DNA of 32,104 nt from Bacteroidia bacterium (GCA_026391595.1 JAPLDY010000219.1:1-32104), one strand, 5' to 3'; positions 19,168-28,807 are shown, numbered from the stretch's first letter. Notes: generated from the letters alone by a model not told the origin. Translations and numbers: made by a program.

Positions 19168-20316
19168 TTACATCTCATCAGAGAAGACCGATCCCGGCAG
19201 ATCCCTGAGATTATATCTTGATGCCATTGCTTCTCCGTAAGCTCCTGCTGATCTTATTGCAATAAAGTCTCCCCTGTGCGTTTCCGGCAATTCGATGAAC
19301 TTGGCAAAAGTGTCTGACGATTCGCAGATTGGTCCAACAACATCATACCTGTAAATGCTTCCCTTTGAAGTGAGGTTCTCTATCTTATGATGTGCCTGGT
19401 AGAGGGCAGGCCGTATAAGGTCGGTCATTCCAGCATCGATAATTGCGAACATGGTATTGCATCCGTTCTTTATATACAGCACTTTTGAGATAAGGGAGCC
19501 GCACTGGCCAATTATTGACCTGCCTGGTTCGAGATGCAATTCCTGACCGTGCTTCAGATCGATAAAATCATGCAGCAGATTGAAGTACTCAGTAAACATA
19601 GGAGCCTTATCCGGATTTTCATAATCTATGCCGAGTCCGCCGCCTACGTTGACCACTTTAATATCAACACTCCGGTTAGTGAACCAGTCCTGAAGCTCAT
19701 TGATGTGTGCGCAAAGGCTCTGAAAGACCGACATTTTTGTTATCTGGGATCCAATATGGAAATGAATGCCAATTAGCTCGATATGTTTCATGGTGGATAA
19801 TGCCCTTAGGACATTGTCGAGTTCCCATGTATGGATTCCGAACTTACTTTCCTCGATTCCGGTTGTTATATATTTATGTGTATGTGCATCTACCAGTGGA
19901 TTGATTCTCAGAGCTATCTGAACAGTTTTCTTTTGCTTTGAAGCAAGTTGTTCAATGACTTCTATCTCAGGGATAGATTCACAGTTAAAGCAGAAGATTC
20001 CGGCCTTAATGGCATTTTTTATCTCAATGTCAGATTTCCCGACACCTGCAAATACTATTTTTGAAGGATCGAATCCTGCTTTAATAGCGGCAGCAATCTC
20101 ATTCCAGCTTACGCAATCAGCTCCAAATCCTTGTGATAATATTATTTTAAGTATCCTGGGATTTGCATTTGCCTTTAGTGCATAATGAATTTTAAATCCT
20201 GAATTGCCGGACTCTTTCTTCAGGGTTTTAAGTGTTGAGTTCAGGACACTGAGATCATAGTAATAGAATGGTGTTTCAAGATCCCGGAATTTTGAAATAG
20301 TGGTTTTACTTATCAT
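19168..20316 (-). CDS. lysA: Diaminopimelate decarboxylase
   Basis: PFYYYDLSVLNSTL...IHYALKANANPRIL...GADCVSWNEI...IHFHIGSQI...NVGGGLGIDY...EPGRSIIG...CESSDTFAK. Confidence 0.96.
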   Translation of the reverse strand: MISKTTISKFRDLETPFYYYDLSVLNSTLKTLKKESGNSGFKIHYALKANANPRILKIILSQGFGADCVSWNEIAAAIKAGFDPSKIVFAGVGKSDIEIKNAIKAGIFCFNCESIPEIEVIEQLASKQKKTVQIALRINPLVDAHTHKYITTGIEESKFGIHTWELDNVLRALSTMKHIELIGIHFHIGSQITKMSVFQSLCAHINELQDWFTNRSVDIKVVNVGGGLGIDYENPDKAPMFTEYFNLLHDFIDLKHGQELHLEPGRSIIGQCGSLISKVLYIKNGCNTMFAIIDAGMTDLIRPALYQAHHKIENLTSKGSIYRYDVVGPICESSDTFAKFIELPETHRGDFIAIRSAGAYGEAMASRYNLRDLPGSVFSDEM

Positions 20317-21643
20317 TGGTATTGTTAAAAATATGTTTGCTTAAAAGTCCCAGCGCCTGGGTTTTATTTTTTGTATCGATCAGGAGCGAAAGACTGTTCT
20401 GACTTCCACCATATGAAATCATCTTCAGCGGGATGGTATTGAGCGCCTGGAAGATCTCAGGAGCAGAGCCTGTTTTATCAGTCCTGAAATCGCCTACGAT
20501 ACAGACTATTGTCTGATTACCCTCGACCTCAACAGTTCCAAGCTCCCTGAGGTCTTTCGCGATCTCATTCATATATTGGGAATTATCTATGGTCAATGAT
20601 ACTCCAACCTCTGAAGTAGTGACCATATCGATAGGTGTTTTATATGCCTCGAATATTTCAAATACTTTTCTGAGAAACCCGTAAGCCATCAGCATCCTGT
20701 CAGATTTGATCCTGAGGACCGTTATGCCGTCCTTAGCTGCAACGGCTTTGTAATCAATGAGTACACTGTTTGATGTTATCAGTGTTCCTTCATCTTCAGG
20801 TTCCATGGTATTCTTGAGGCGCACCGGGACGTTTTTTTCTCTGGCCGGATTTACACTTGAAGGATGAAGGATCTTTGCTCCGAAATATGCCAGCTCAGCC
20901 GCCTCCTCAAACGAAAGCTCGCGGATAACACGGGTGTTCTTTACATACCTCGGATCGTTATTGTGGAATCCGCTGATATCGGTCCATATCTGGATCTCTT
21001 TCACTTTAAGTACTGCTCCGATAATTGAAGCAGAATAGTCGCTGCCTCCCCGTTTCAGGTTGTCGATATCTCCATAAACGTTCCTGCAGATGAACCCCTG
21101 GGTTATCTTTATGCTATCAGCATTATGCTTGCGAAGTTCCCTGATCAGATTCTCCTCTATATAGTAATAGTCGGGTTCCCCGTCCTTGTCAATACGCATG
21201 AAATTCAAAGCGGGAAGCAGTTCCGATTTGATGTTTCTTTCTTTCAGGAGATCATGAAACAATGAGGTCGAGATAAGTTCGCCCTGTGAGAGAATGGCTT
21301 TCTCCTGGAGTTTGGTAAAGACCCTGAGGGTGAAGTTATTGATATAATCGAAGTGTGAGTTTATAAGCTCATGACCTGTCTTCTTATACTCGTCAGTTGA
21401 ATAGAGATCATCGACGACTTTATGATATTTTTCCCTTAGTGCCTCTATCTTTAAAGATGCTTCATTTACATTGTCACTGTAGAGAAGATCATTTATCTCC
21501 ACAAGACTGTTGGTTGTCCCTGACATTGCTGACAGCACGACAATTTTCTTTTCACTGTCGGTTATGAGAGGGATAAGAGCTTTCATTCTTTCGGGACTTC
21601 CTACTGAGGTCCCTCCGAATTTCATGATTTTTTCAATCTTCAT
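20306..21643 (-). CDS. lysC: Aspartate kinase (monofunctional, ACT domains)
   Basis: MKIEKIMKFGGTSVGSPERMK; KRGGSDYSASIIGAVL; C-terminal ACT-like region; overlaps lysA by 11 nt; AAGGAG upstream. Confidence 0.95.
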   Translation of the reverse strand: MKIEKIMKFGGTSVGSPERMKALIPLITDSEKKIVVLSAMSGTTNSLVEINDLLYSDNVNEASLKIEALREKYHKVVDDLYSTDEYKKTGHELINSHFDYINNFTLRVFTKLQEKAILSQGELISTSLFHDLLKERNIKSELLPALNFMRIDKDGEPDYYYIEENLIRELRKHNADSIKITQGFICRNVYGDIDNLKRGGSDYSASIIGAVLKVKEIQIWTDISGFHNNDPRYVKNTRVIRELSFEEAAELAYFGAKILHPSSVNPAREKNVPVRLKNTMEPEDEGTLITSNSVLIDYKAVAAKDGITVLRIKSDRMLMAYGFLRKVFEIFEAYKTPIDMVTTSEVGVSLTIDNSQYMNEIAKDLRELGTVEVEGNQTIVCIVGDFRTDKTGSAPEIFQALNTIPLKMISYGGSQNSLSLLIDTKNKTQALGLLSKHIFNNTNDK

Positions 21644-21664
21644 TTCTCCTTGTTTATAAAAAAA

Positions 21665-21796
21665 GAGGCTGTCTCAAAAGCCTCTCCCTTTTATATTGCC
21701 CCTAAATTCCGTTCAGCGGAATTTTCTGATTATCTGATATTTATAGAACCACCTTTTGGGGGCAGAGGGCAAGATTAGGGGTTTTGAGACAGCCTC
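21665..21796. mobile_element. Putative 132-bp MITE-like element with 15-bp perfect terminal inverted repeats
   Basis: gaggctgtctcaaaa (21665-21679) / ttttgagacagcctc (21782-21796); no CDS inside; internal aattccg-ttcag-cggaatt hairpin. No clear target-site duplication. Confidence 0.55.
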
Positions 21797-21883
21797 ATGT
21801 CATTTTGAAGCAAAAATATACTTTTATATAATACTATAGTATTCCGTTTATAATTTTTTTGTTATTTTTGCCACCCGAAAGCC

Positions 21884-21967
21884 GCCCAGATGGCGAAATT
21901 GGTAGACGCGCTAGTTTCAGGGACTAGTGTCAGCAATGATGTGCAGGTTCGAGTCCTGTTCTGGGCA
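21884..21967 (+). tRNA. tRNA-Leu (anticodon CAG), CCA apparently not encoded
   Basis: GCCCAGA...TCTGGGC acceptor stem; anticodon arm ctagt-TTCAGGG-actag; GTTCGAGTCC T-arm; long variable arm. Confidence 0.93.
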
Positions 21968-21981
21968 CGTCACCATTCTAA

Positions 21982-22068
21982 GCCCAGATGGTGAAATTGG
22001 TAGACACGCCAGCTTGAGGGGCTGGTGCCGGTTACGGTGTGCAAGTTCGAGTCTTGTTCTGGGCACCA
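21982..22068 (+). tRNA. tRNA-Leu (anticodon GAG), CCA encoded
   Basis: GCCCAGA...TCTGGGC-ACCA; anticodon arm ccagc-TTGAGGG-gctgg; GTTCGAGTCT T-arm; long variable arm. Confidence 0.95.
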
Positions 22069-22073
22069 AAATA

Positions 22074-22106
22074 AACCAGGTTGTAAGTTGCAGCCTGGTT
22101 TTTTTT
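22074..22106 (+). terminator. Rho-independent terminator after the tRNA-Leu pair
   Basis: AACCAGG ... CCTGGTT followed by TTTTTT. Confidence 0.7.
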
Positions 22107-22154
22107 AATAATTAAACGAAAGATTTTCGCACTTTTGTTCTAAAGATCAACGAA

Positions 22155-23639
22155 ATGAAAAAGAGATTTGTTTGTCTGTTTATAATCCTCCTGCTGGCTC
22201 CCGTGTCGGGCATTTCAGTCAGGTCATTTGCTCAGGAAAAGCAAACTCCGGAGCTTAAATGGGCAAAAAAAGCAGGCGCCATGAAAATCCCAAAAGGCAA
22301 AAAAGTCTATAATGTTTCAGCATATGGAGCAAAGAATGACAGCCTGACAATGAATACAAAAGCGATACAGTCAGCCATCGATGCCTGTGCATCTGCAGGA
22401 GGAGGCGTGGTTACATTTGATGCCGGTGCGTATATCACAGGTTCGCTCTTCATTAAAAAGGGCGTTACACTTCTGGTCGGGAAAAGTACAGTTATTCTTG
22501 GAAGCCAGGATATTGCAGACTACCCAGAGATTGACACCCGTATTGCTGGTGTTGAATTACGATGGCCAGCCGCACTGATAAATGTACTGGATCAGGACAA
22601 GGTCGCATTGGCAGGTGAAGGGACAATTCACGCTAGAGGAAAGCCATTCTGGGATAAGTACTGGACTATGCGCAGGGATTATGAAAAGAAAGGTCTGCGG
22701 TGGATAGTCGATTATGATTGCAAAAGACCCCGGACACTGCTGATCTCCGGTTCATCAAACGTTACGATAAAAGGTGTCACTTTTAAGCAGGCAGGATTTT
22801 GGACGGTTCAGATCCTCTACTCAAAAAATGTTACGGTAAACGGAATAACAATCCTGAATAATATTGATGGCAGTGGTCCAAGCACCGATGGAATTGATAT
22901 TGACTCATCATCGTGGATACTTGTGGAGAACTCTACTATCGACTGCAATGATGATGATTTCTGCCTGAAAGCAGGCCGCGATGCTGACGGACTAAGGGTG
23001 AACCGTCCGACAGAATATGTCGTTATCCGGAATTGTACCGCTTTGAAAGGAGCAGGACTTATTACCTGCGGGAGCGAGACATCAGGAGGGATACGTAATG
23101 TGCTGGCTTATAATCTTATCGCAAACGGAACAACAAATTGCATAAATTTCAAATCAGCAGTAACGCGTGGAGGCACTGTGGAAAACATCTATATACATGA
23201 TATCCAAATGAATAACGTCGGCACTATGCTAAGGGCTACAATGGACTGGAATCCAAGCTACAGCTACTCAGCACTGCCAAAAGAATATTCCTACGACAGC
23301 ATCCCGGCACACTGGAAGGTATTTCTTCAGACTGTGCCGCCTGAACAGGGAATACCTCACTTTAAAAACGTTCATTTGTGGAATTTCTCAGGCACTGTCA
23401 AAGGAGCGGCTGTTTCAATTGCAGGAAACAAAGAATCATTGATAGAGAACTATTTTTTAACCGATATCAATGTAGAAGCCCGGGCTCCCGGTGAGATAGC
23501 ATTTGCGAAAGGATGGAGATTCAAAAACGTCTCCGTAAAGAGCTCTGGCCCTGCTGAGTTGAAAGTCACCAACAGTTCAGATATGTCGACTCCAATTAAC
23601 GACGGCGCCGGTTTGGCTTCACCTGACTCGTCCCGCTGA
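22155..23639 (+). CDS. Secreted glycoside hydrolase family 28 (polygalacturonase-like)
   Basis: YNVSAYGAKNDSLTMNTKAIQSAIDACASAGGGVVTFDAGAYITGSLFIKKGVTL; STDGIDIDSSSWILVENSTIDCNDDDFCLKAG; ITCGSETSGGIRNV. Confidence 0.92.
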   Translation: MKKRFVCLFIILLLAPVSGISVRSFAQEKQTPELKWAKKAGAMKIPKGKKVYNVSAYGAKNDSLTMNTKAIQSAIDACASAGGGVVTFDAGAYITGSLFIKKGVTLLVGKSTVILGSQDIADYPEIDTRIAGVELRWPAALINVLDQDKVALAGEGTIHARGKPFWDKYWTMRRDYEKKGLRWIVDYDCKRPRTLLISGSSNVTIKGVTFKQAGFWTVQILYSKNVTVNGITILNNIDGSGPSTDGIDIDSSSWILVENSTIDCNDDDFCLKAGRDADGLRVNRPTEYVVIRNCTALKGAGLITCGSETSGGIRNVLAYNLIANGTTNCINFKSAVTRGGTVENIYIHDIQMNNVGTMLRATMDWNPSYSYSALPKEYSYDSIPAHWKVFLQTVPPEQGIPHFKNVHLWNFSGTVKGAAVSIAGNKESLIENYFLTDINVEARAPGEIAFAKGWRFKNVSVKSSGPAELKVTNSSDMSTPINDGAGLASPDSSR

Positions 23640-23677
23640 AACATCACATTCTGTTGCCCTGTGTAAGTTTTTTGTTA

Positions 23678-26620
23678 TTATTCTACGATCGAATCATATA
23701 TTGCCTGCAGTATTTTCGGCCGGATATTCAGGGTTGAGAGAAGGTTATTATTTCTTGTCGGATAAACTCTGTTACAAAGGAAAACGAGACTTAAATCTTT
23801 TTCCGGATCGACCCAGACAAAAGTCCCTGTATATCCGGTATGGCCGAAGCTAGCGGCAGATGCACTTTTAGCAGGCCAGGCATCCCTGGCGGAAAGCTCA
23901 GCATTATTAAGCGGAGGCTTGTCAAACCCGATCCCTCTCTTATTATTGTTTTCGGGAAACTGAACCTTTGTATATCTCTCCAGAACATCTTTCGCTATGA
24001 TCTGTTCTCCAGCGTAATTCCCCATTCTCCTGTAAAGCTCCATGAGTTTCATCAGGTCGTTTCCGGTGGCAAACAGACCTGCATGACCTGATATTCCCCC
24101 CTGCATCGCTGCTCCTTCATCATGAACTGTCCCTTGCAGCTGCTGCTTGCGGAATAGAGAGTCATATTCGGTCGGTATTATGCGGCTCAGAGGATATTTC
24201 TGCATCGGATTAAAAGTGATATCATAGGCACCAATCTTATGATAGATGCTGTCATAAACAAATTGATACCATTTTTCTCCTGCAAGCTTTTCTATAATAT
24301 CAGTGGAGATTATCAAACCATTGTCGGAGTAGACATATTTCTTTTCCCCCAGAGGTGATTTTTTAATCTCTGTAAGCATTTTTTTCCTGTATTTGTCGGT
24401 GATAAACAGTCCGGGAGCTACTTCAAGAGGATATTTTTCCGAAAATTCGGAATGGTAAATTCGCTTTTTATACTGGCCGTTCTTTTTTAAAGTTTCCTTC
24501 CAGAATGGGATCCACGATATAAGTCCGGCTTGGTGAGTAAGGATATCCTTCATTTTTAAATCAGCCTTGTCAGATCCCTTGTAAAAGGGAAGGTATTCAC
24601 CCAGAGTCTTGTCCGTCGAGAACTTTCCTTCCGAGTCGAGAAGCATCAATCCTGCAAGTGTTGAAGAGATCTTGGTTACAGAAGCGAGGTCAAACAGGTC
24701 ATCTTCACTCAAAGCTGTTCTGTCATCGTAAGTCTGGTAACCATAGGTCTTGCTGAATACCACAATACCTTTCCGGGCGACCAGCACCTCACAGCCGGGA
24801 AAAGCTTTCTGCTCCAGCCCGTAATTAACTATTGAATCGATCCTGCTTTCAAGGAGTTCTGAAGACATGCCTGCATTTTCCGGAAGCCCGTACTGGACTC
24901 TAAGGTTACCGGGTGTCAGGATCCCGAAATTATATGGCCAGGTTTCATTTATTGTTACAGGCAGAGAACCGCGGGCTCCTATTCCTCCGAAAATAAGCTG
25001 TGCCGAAAGATCTTCAGTGAATTCATTTTCCTGATAGGACAGGAGGAGGGCGGCAGCTTTATCCAGAGAGTTGATCCTGGCCAGTGCATAAGGATTACCG
25101 AACCATGTTACCACACAATGGTTCATAGCCGTCAGCTGATCGATCACGCTCTTAAGTTCGGGAGTTATGCCGAAATCCTTTTCAGGGTGCTGGTTAGTTC
25201 CGTATATTCCGGCAAGTACCACATCGTAACCTGACAGCTTCTTAAGGACTTCAGAAACTGCATCCGGTTTGGTAGGATCGATGAAGAAATTATCAGCGAG
25301 TTTGTAAGAGGATATCCTTTTCTGGAAAATGGTTATCGTCTTCCTGTTTATGGCAACAGTTGCTATCCTTATCTTGTCTGTATTTCTCAACGGCAGGATG
25401 TTCTGTTCATTTGTCAGCAGGGTAAGAGCATTTGCGTATAGTTCCCTTATCAGCGCTATTATTGCCGGCGTTGTCAGATCTTTTTCAATACCCTGCACGC
25501 CCAAACTGCCACGATCATTCAATCCGGCCCAGTATTTGGCAGCGAGAACTTTCCTGCATTTTTCATCTATAAGTGCTTGTGACAGAACGCCCTTTTTTAT
25601 TTTGTCTGCGATCGACTTAATCGCCAGATCAGGGTCAATAACGTACTCCAACACATCCATGCCGGCATTCAGGGCTGCTGGTTCAGCTTCTCCTGAGGCT
25701 GAATACTTTGTAACACCACCCATATTCATTGCATCTGAAAGGATCAGACCCTTGAAATTCAGTTCATTTCTTAATAGTCCGGTAAGTACTTTCTGAGAAA
25801 GGGTAGCAGGAAAATTACGGACAGAATCGATGGCCAGCACATTAAGATGGCCCGGCATCACGCCTGCTACTCCAGCATCGATCAGATTCCTGAAAGGAAC
25901 CAGTTCTACCGAATCAAGCCTGGCCTTTGAGTGAGTCAGGACGGGAAGATCAAAATGAGAGTCGACTTCAGTATCGCCATGGCCCGGGAAATGCTTTGCT
26001 ACCGCCATTATGCCGTTATCCTGCATTCCCTTCATGTACATCATAGATTTCCTGAGTACATTATCCTTGTTTTCTCCGAATGACCTGGTATTTATTACCG
26101 GATTAAGAGGATTAATATTAATGTCTGCAACTGGTGCCAGGTTGATATCGACACCAGCACGCCTGAATTGACCTGCCACAGCTTTTCCCATCCGGTAGAT
26201 CAGTGAATCATCCCTGATAGCCCCAAGTGTAAGCTGGTAAGGGAATCTCTCAACATTTTCCAGCCTCATGCCTATACCATATTCTCCGTCAATCGCAATA
26301 ATTACCGGCACTTTGGATATATGGCGGTAATAGTTGATCAGTTCAGTCTGCCTTTCTGCCTTGCCCTCGAAAAAAATGATTCCTCCCACGCCATTCTGAG
26401 TCACCTGTCTGTTCAGCCAGGCTTCATGTTCAATATCGCCGGTTGCAAAACCTGCAACCCAGATTAGCTGTGCGATCTTTTCCTGTGGAGAAAGTGATTT
26501 AAACACTGAATCGACCCATGGATGATCAATATATTTATAGAAAGGAGGATCTGATCTTTGTGCAACAATCATCAATGGGATAAGCAATAATATAACAAGT
26601 ATGAATCTTTTTGACCGCAT
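23678..26620 (-). CDS. Fusion protein: NagZ-type GH3 beta-N-acetylglucosaminidase + C-terminal serine hydrolase of the beta-lactamase/AmiE type
   Basis: AVAKHFPGHGDTEVDSHFDLPVL (NagZ signature), GVMPGHLNV, ILSDAMNMGGV; C-terminal half LASVTKISST (SxxK), YSDNG, GHTGYTG; N-terminal signal peptide. Confidence 0.94.
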   Translation of the reverse strand: MRSKRFILVILLLIPLMIVAQRSDPPFYKYIDHPWVDSVFKSLSPQEKIAQLIWVAGFATGDIEHEAWLNRQVTQNGVGGIIFFEGKAERQTELINYYRHISKVPVIIAIDGEYGIGMRLENVERFPYQLTLGAIRDDSLIYRMGKAVAGQFRRAGVDINLAPVADININPLNPVINTRSFGENKDNVLRKSMMYMKGMQDNGIMAVAKHFPGHGDTEVDSHFDLPVLTHSKARLDSVELVPFRNLIDAGVAGVMPGHLNVLAIDSVRNFPATLSQKVLTGLLRNELNFKGLILSDAMNMGGVTKYSASGEAEPAALNAGMDVLEYVIDPDLAIKSIADKIKKGVLSQALIDEKCRKVLAAKYWAGLNDRGSLGVQGIEKDLTTPAIIALIRELYANALTLLTNEQNILPLRNTDKIRIATVAINRKTITIFQKRISSYKLADNFFIDPTKPDAVSEVLKKLSGYDVVLAGIYGTNQHPEKDFGITPELKSVIDQLTAMNHCVVTWFGNPYALARINSLDKAAALLLSYQENEFTEDLSAQLIFGGIGARGSLPVTINETWPYNFGILTPGNLRVQYGLPENAGMSSELLESRIDSIVNYGLEQKAFPGCEVLVARKGIVVFSKTYGYQTYDDRTALSEDDLFDLASVTKISSTLAGLMLLDSEGKFSTDKTLGEYLPFYKGSDKADLKMKDILTHQAGLISWIPFWKETLKKNGQYKKRIYHSEFSEKYPLEVAPGLFITDKYRKKMLTEIKKSPLGEKKYVYSDNGLIISTDIIEKLAGEKWYQFVYDSIYHKIGAYDITFNPMQKYPLSRIIPTEYDSLFRKQQLQGTVHDEGAAMQGGISGHAGLFATGNDLMKLMELYRRMGNYAGEQIIAKDVLERYTKVQFPENNNKRGIGFDKPPLNNAELSARDAWPAKSASAASFGHTGYTGTFVWVDPEKDLSLVFLCNRVYPTRNNNLLSTLNIRPKILQAIYDSIVE

Positions 26621-26627
26621 TTAAGAG

Positions 26628-28085
26628 CTATTTAGTTATTACTATTTTTCTTGAGCTTATTTTGTTCTTTGTTCTCAGGGTACAAAAGTAAACGCCGTCA
26701 TTTAATACGGCTGGATTGAAATCTTCAGTATAGACACCAGGTTCCCTCTCTTCATCAGCCAGGACGATCCTTTCCCTGCCATTTGTATCATATATTTTCA
26801 GGGAGATCGTTTCTTTTTCCAGGAGCGAGAATTTAATCGTTGATGTTCCGTAAACAGGAACAGGATTGGGTGAGATGCTTATAATTATTGTATTTTCAGC
26901 CACTTCTTCTTCTTTTTCAGAAAAAATATCTGTAATCGTGCTCCATACCTCATCATATGCTCCTTCATAACTCAGGGCCCAGATCCCGACTCCTGCCAGG
27001 CCTTCCGAAGCGGCATATTCATATTTCATCCTGAGACTCCTGTCATCATCAAACCAGAGCTGTCGCCATGTCGTTGATGACATATAGCTTACCCATGCTG
27101 ATTGTGTCAATTCGTCAAAAGTCTCAGAATATTGATTCGCATAATCCTGAGCGGAAGTATAGATTCTTGCGGTGGCTTTTCCGGTTGCGGAGGATTTCCT
27201 TGCTGTACTGGTCACAGGCCAGTCATATCCGTACCATGGAACTCCGAGCAGCAGTTTATTATTTGGTACACCTGCATTGAGATATGTATTTATTGTCCTG
27301 CTTATATTATAGTTTTCACCGGCAAGAGGCGCAACAGGTCCTGCTGTTGTTGATCCGCTCCAGTAGTAATCATATCCCATCACAATAAGGTAATCACATA
27401 TCTCCGAAAGGTTTTTCAGATCCCACGAACCTGACCAATCTACAGCAGGTGTCGCCATGGAAATTTCAGCATTTGGAAGCTCAGCCTTTATCATGTTAAC
27501 AGCCATCTGCATGAAGTTCACAAGGTTACTTCTCTGAGATAAGCTGACAGATTCCAGGTCGAAGTTGACTCCGTCAGCATTGCGTGATTTAAGCAAAGGA
27601 ATCAGTGTATTTACCAGATTCATCTGCTTGATAGGATCTGACAACAGCTCAGTGTTTTTTGCGGTTCCGAAATTGGTTACCGTAAGAAGGACTTTCGTGC
27701 CATTCTGGTGAGCGTAATCTATAATAGGTGTCGTGTTCCATCCCCGGATCGTAGTATAGCCTCCCGTAGCAGTATCAACCTCATAGCTGAAAAATGCAAT
27801 ATGTGAGAGGGCATTATAATCATAGTTGAGGTATGCTGTGGATGCTGCCCAGTATGGGTGCCAGCCCAGGATTTTTGCGGTAAGATTTTTTTCAGGAGCC
27901 ATGTCAAGTTCTGCAGGAAACGCTTTTCCTTTTTCGTCTGACGGCTGATCTTTAGGAAATATAGCGGAATAATATTCACTCTCTTCCTGATGAATTCCCA
28001 TTCTCAGTGTATCTGTCTCCTGTGACAAAAGATTACCTGAAATTAAGCTGAGAAGGAGTAGTACCAGAGTTCTGGTGCGGATCAT
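26628..28085 (-). CDS. Secreted GH18 glycosidase (YaaH/SleL-like catalytic motif) with T9SS-type C-terminal sorting domain
   Basis: NADGVNFDLESVS motif; HPYWAASTAYLNYDYNALSHIAFFSYEVD; MGYDYYWSG; C-terminus SPNPVPVYGTSTIKFSL...LNDGVYFCTLRTKNKISSRKIVITK. Confidence 0.88.
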   Translation of the reverse strand: MIRTRTLVLLLLSLISGNLLSQETDTLRMGIHQEESEYYSAIFPKDQPSDEKGKAFPAELDMAPEKNLTAKILGWHPYWAASTAYLNYDYNALSHIAFFSYEVDTATGGYTTIRGWNTTPIIDYAHQNGTKVLLTVTNFGTAKNTELLSDPIKQMNLVNTLIPLLKSRNADGVNFDLESVSLSQRSNLVNFMQMAVNMIKAELPNAEISMATPAVDWSGSWDLKNLSEICDYLIVMGYDYYWSGSTTAGPVAPLAGENYNISRTINTYLNAGVPNNKLLLGVPWYGYDWPVTSTARKSSATGKATARIYTSAQDYANQYSETFDELTQSAWVSYMSSTTWRQLWFDDDRSLRMKYEYAASEGLAGVGIWALSYEGAYDEVWSTITDIFSEKEEEVAENTIIISISPNPVPVYGTSTIKFSLLEKETISLKIYDTNGRERIVLADEEREPGVYTEDFNPAVLNDGVYFCTLRTKNKISSRKIVITK

Positions 28086-28807
28086 AAGTAGGCTTTGTAG
28101 TACTTCTTGTAAATTTCCATATTGCGTTCAAGCAGAACCACAGAAACATCATAGGCCTTCTGGCTGTCTTTGGATTTTAATGCGTTCAGCAGTTCCTTCT
28201 GATATTTCATAGTATACTCTTTTTCCCCTTCAATATTTCCATAAATGAGGTTTCTCATCCTTGGGAGGAGGGAGTATATGGGTTCAAGGCTTATTAACAC
28301 GATTGGATTATGAGTTGCTTTGGCCAGGTTCATATGAAACCTGTTTATAATGTCGACTTCAAGCTGGGTATTGTCAGGATTGCTTCTTTCCAGCTCGGCA
28401 AGATTCTTCTGGAGTGTTTTTATATCATTTTCGGTCCTGTTCCTGGCGGCAAGCCTTGCCACTTCAGGTTCGAAAAGACGTCTGACCTCTATGATCTGAA
28501 GAATAAGGTCTGAATTGAATCTCAGATCGTAAAACAGGTGAAGGGAGTTAATAGCATCTTCGATTTTGAGTTCCGTGACGTAGATCCCGCTTCCCTTTCT
28601 TATATCAATGAGTCCCCGGGCGCTTAGCCTCCTGAGAGCCTCCCTGAGGGCAGTACGGCTTACTGCAAACTGTGCGCAAAGCTCTTTCTCTGATGGTAGC
28701 TTGGTTCCCGGAATGAGCTTTTTCTGTCTGATCGCCTCTTCAATCTTACGTTCAATTTTCTGACTCAGTGTAAGTCCGGTCCCTATTTTGGTGAAGATAT
28801 CTTCCAT
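28082..28807 (-). CDS. GntR-family (FadR-type) transcriptional regulator
   Basis: IRQKKLIPGTKLPSEKELCAQFAVSRTALREALRRLSARGLIDIRKGSGIYV wHTH; helical C-terminal domain with LFEPEVARLAA. Confidence 0.93.
   Translation of the reverse strand: MEDIFTKIGTGLTLSQKIERKIEEAIRQKKLIPGTKLPSEKELCAQFAVSRTALREALRRLSARGLIDIRKGSGIYVTELKIEDAINSLHLFYDLRFNSDLILQIIEVRRLFEPEVARLAARNRTENDIKTLQKNLAELERSNPDNTQLEVDIINRFHMNLAKATHNPIVLISLEPIYSLLPRMRNLIYGNIEGEKEYTMKYQKELLNALKSKDSQKAYDVSVVLLERNMEIYKKYYKAYL

Noticed and set aside
21644-21800. Lysine riboswitch upstream of lysC
   Set aside because: Position is suggestive, but the sequence is a TIR-bounded element and I cannot recognise the conserved L-box core; a covariance-model search would decide.
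23640-23677. Terminator between GH28 and the GH3 fusion
   Set aside because: No convincing stem plus T-run in this short gap.
25329-25796. 155-aa plus-strand ORF inside the GH3 fusion gene
   Set aside because: Antisense to a strongly supported CDS; no domain motif.
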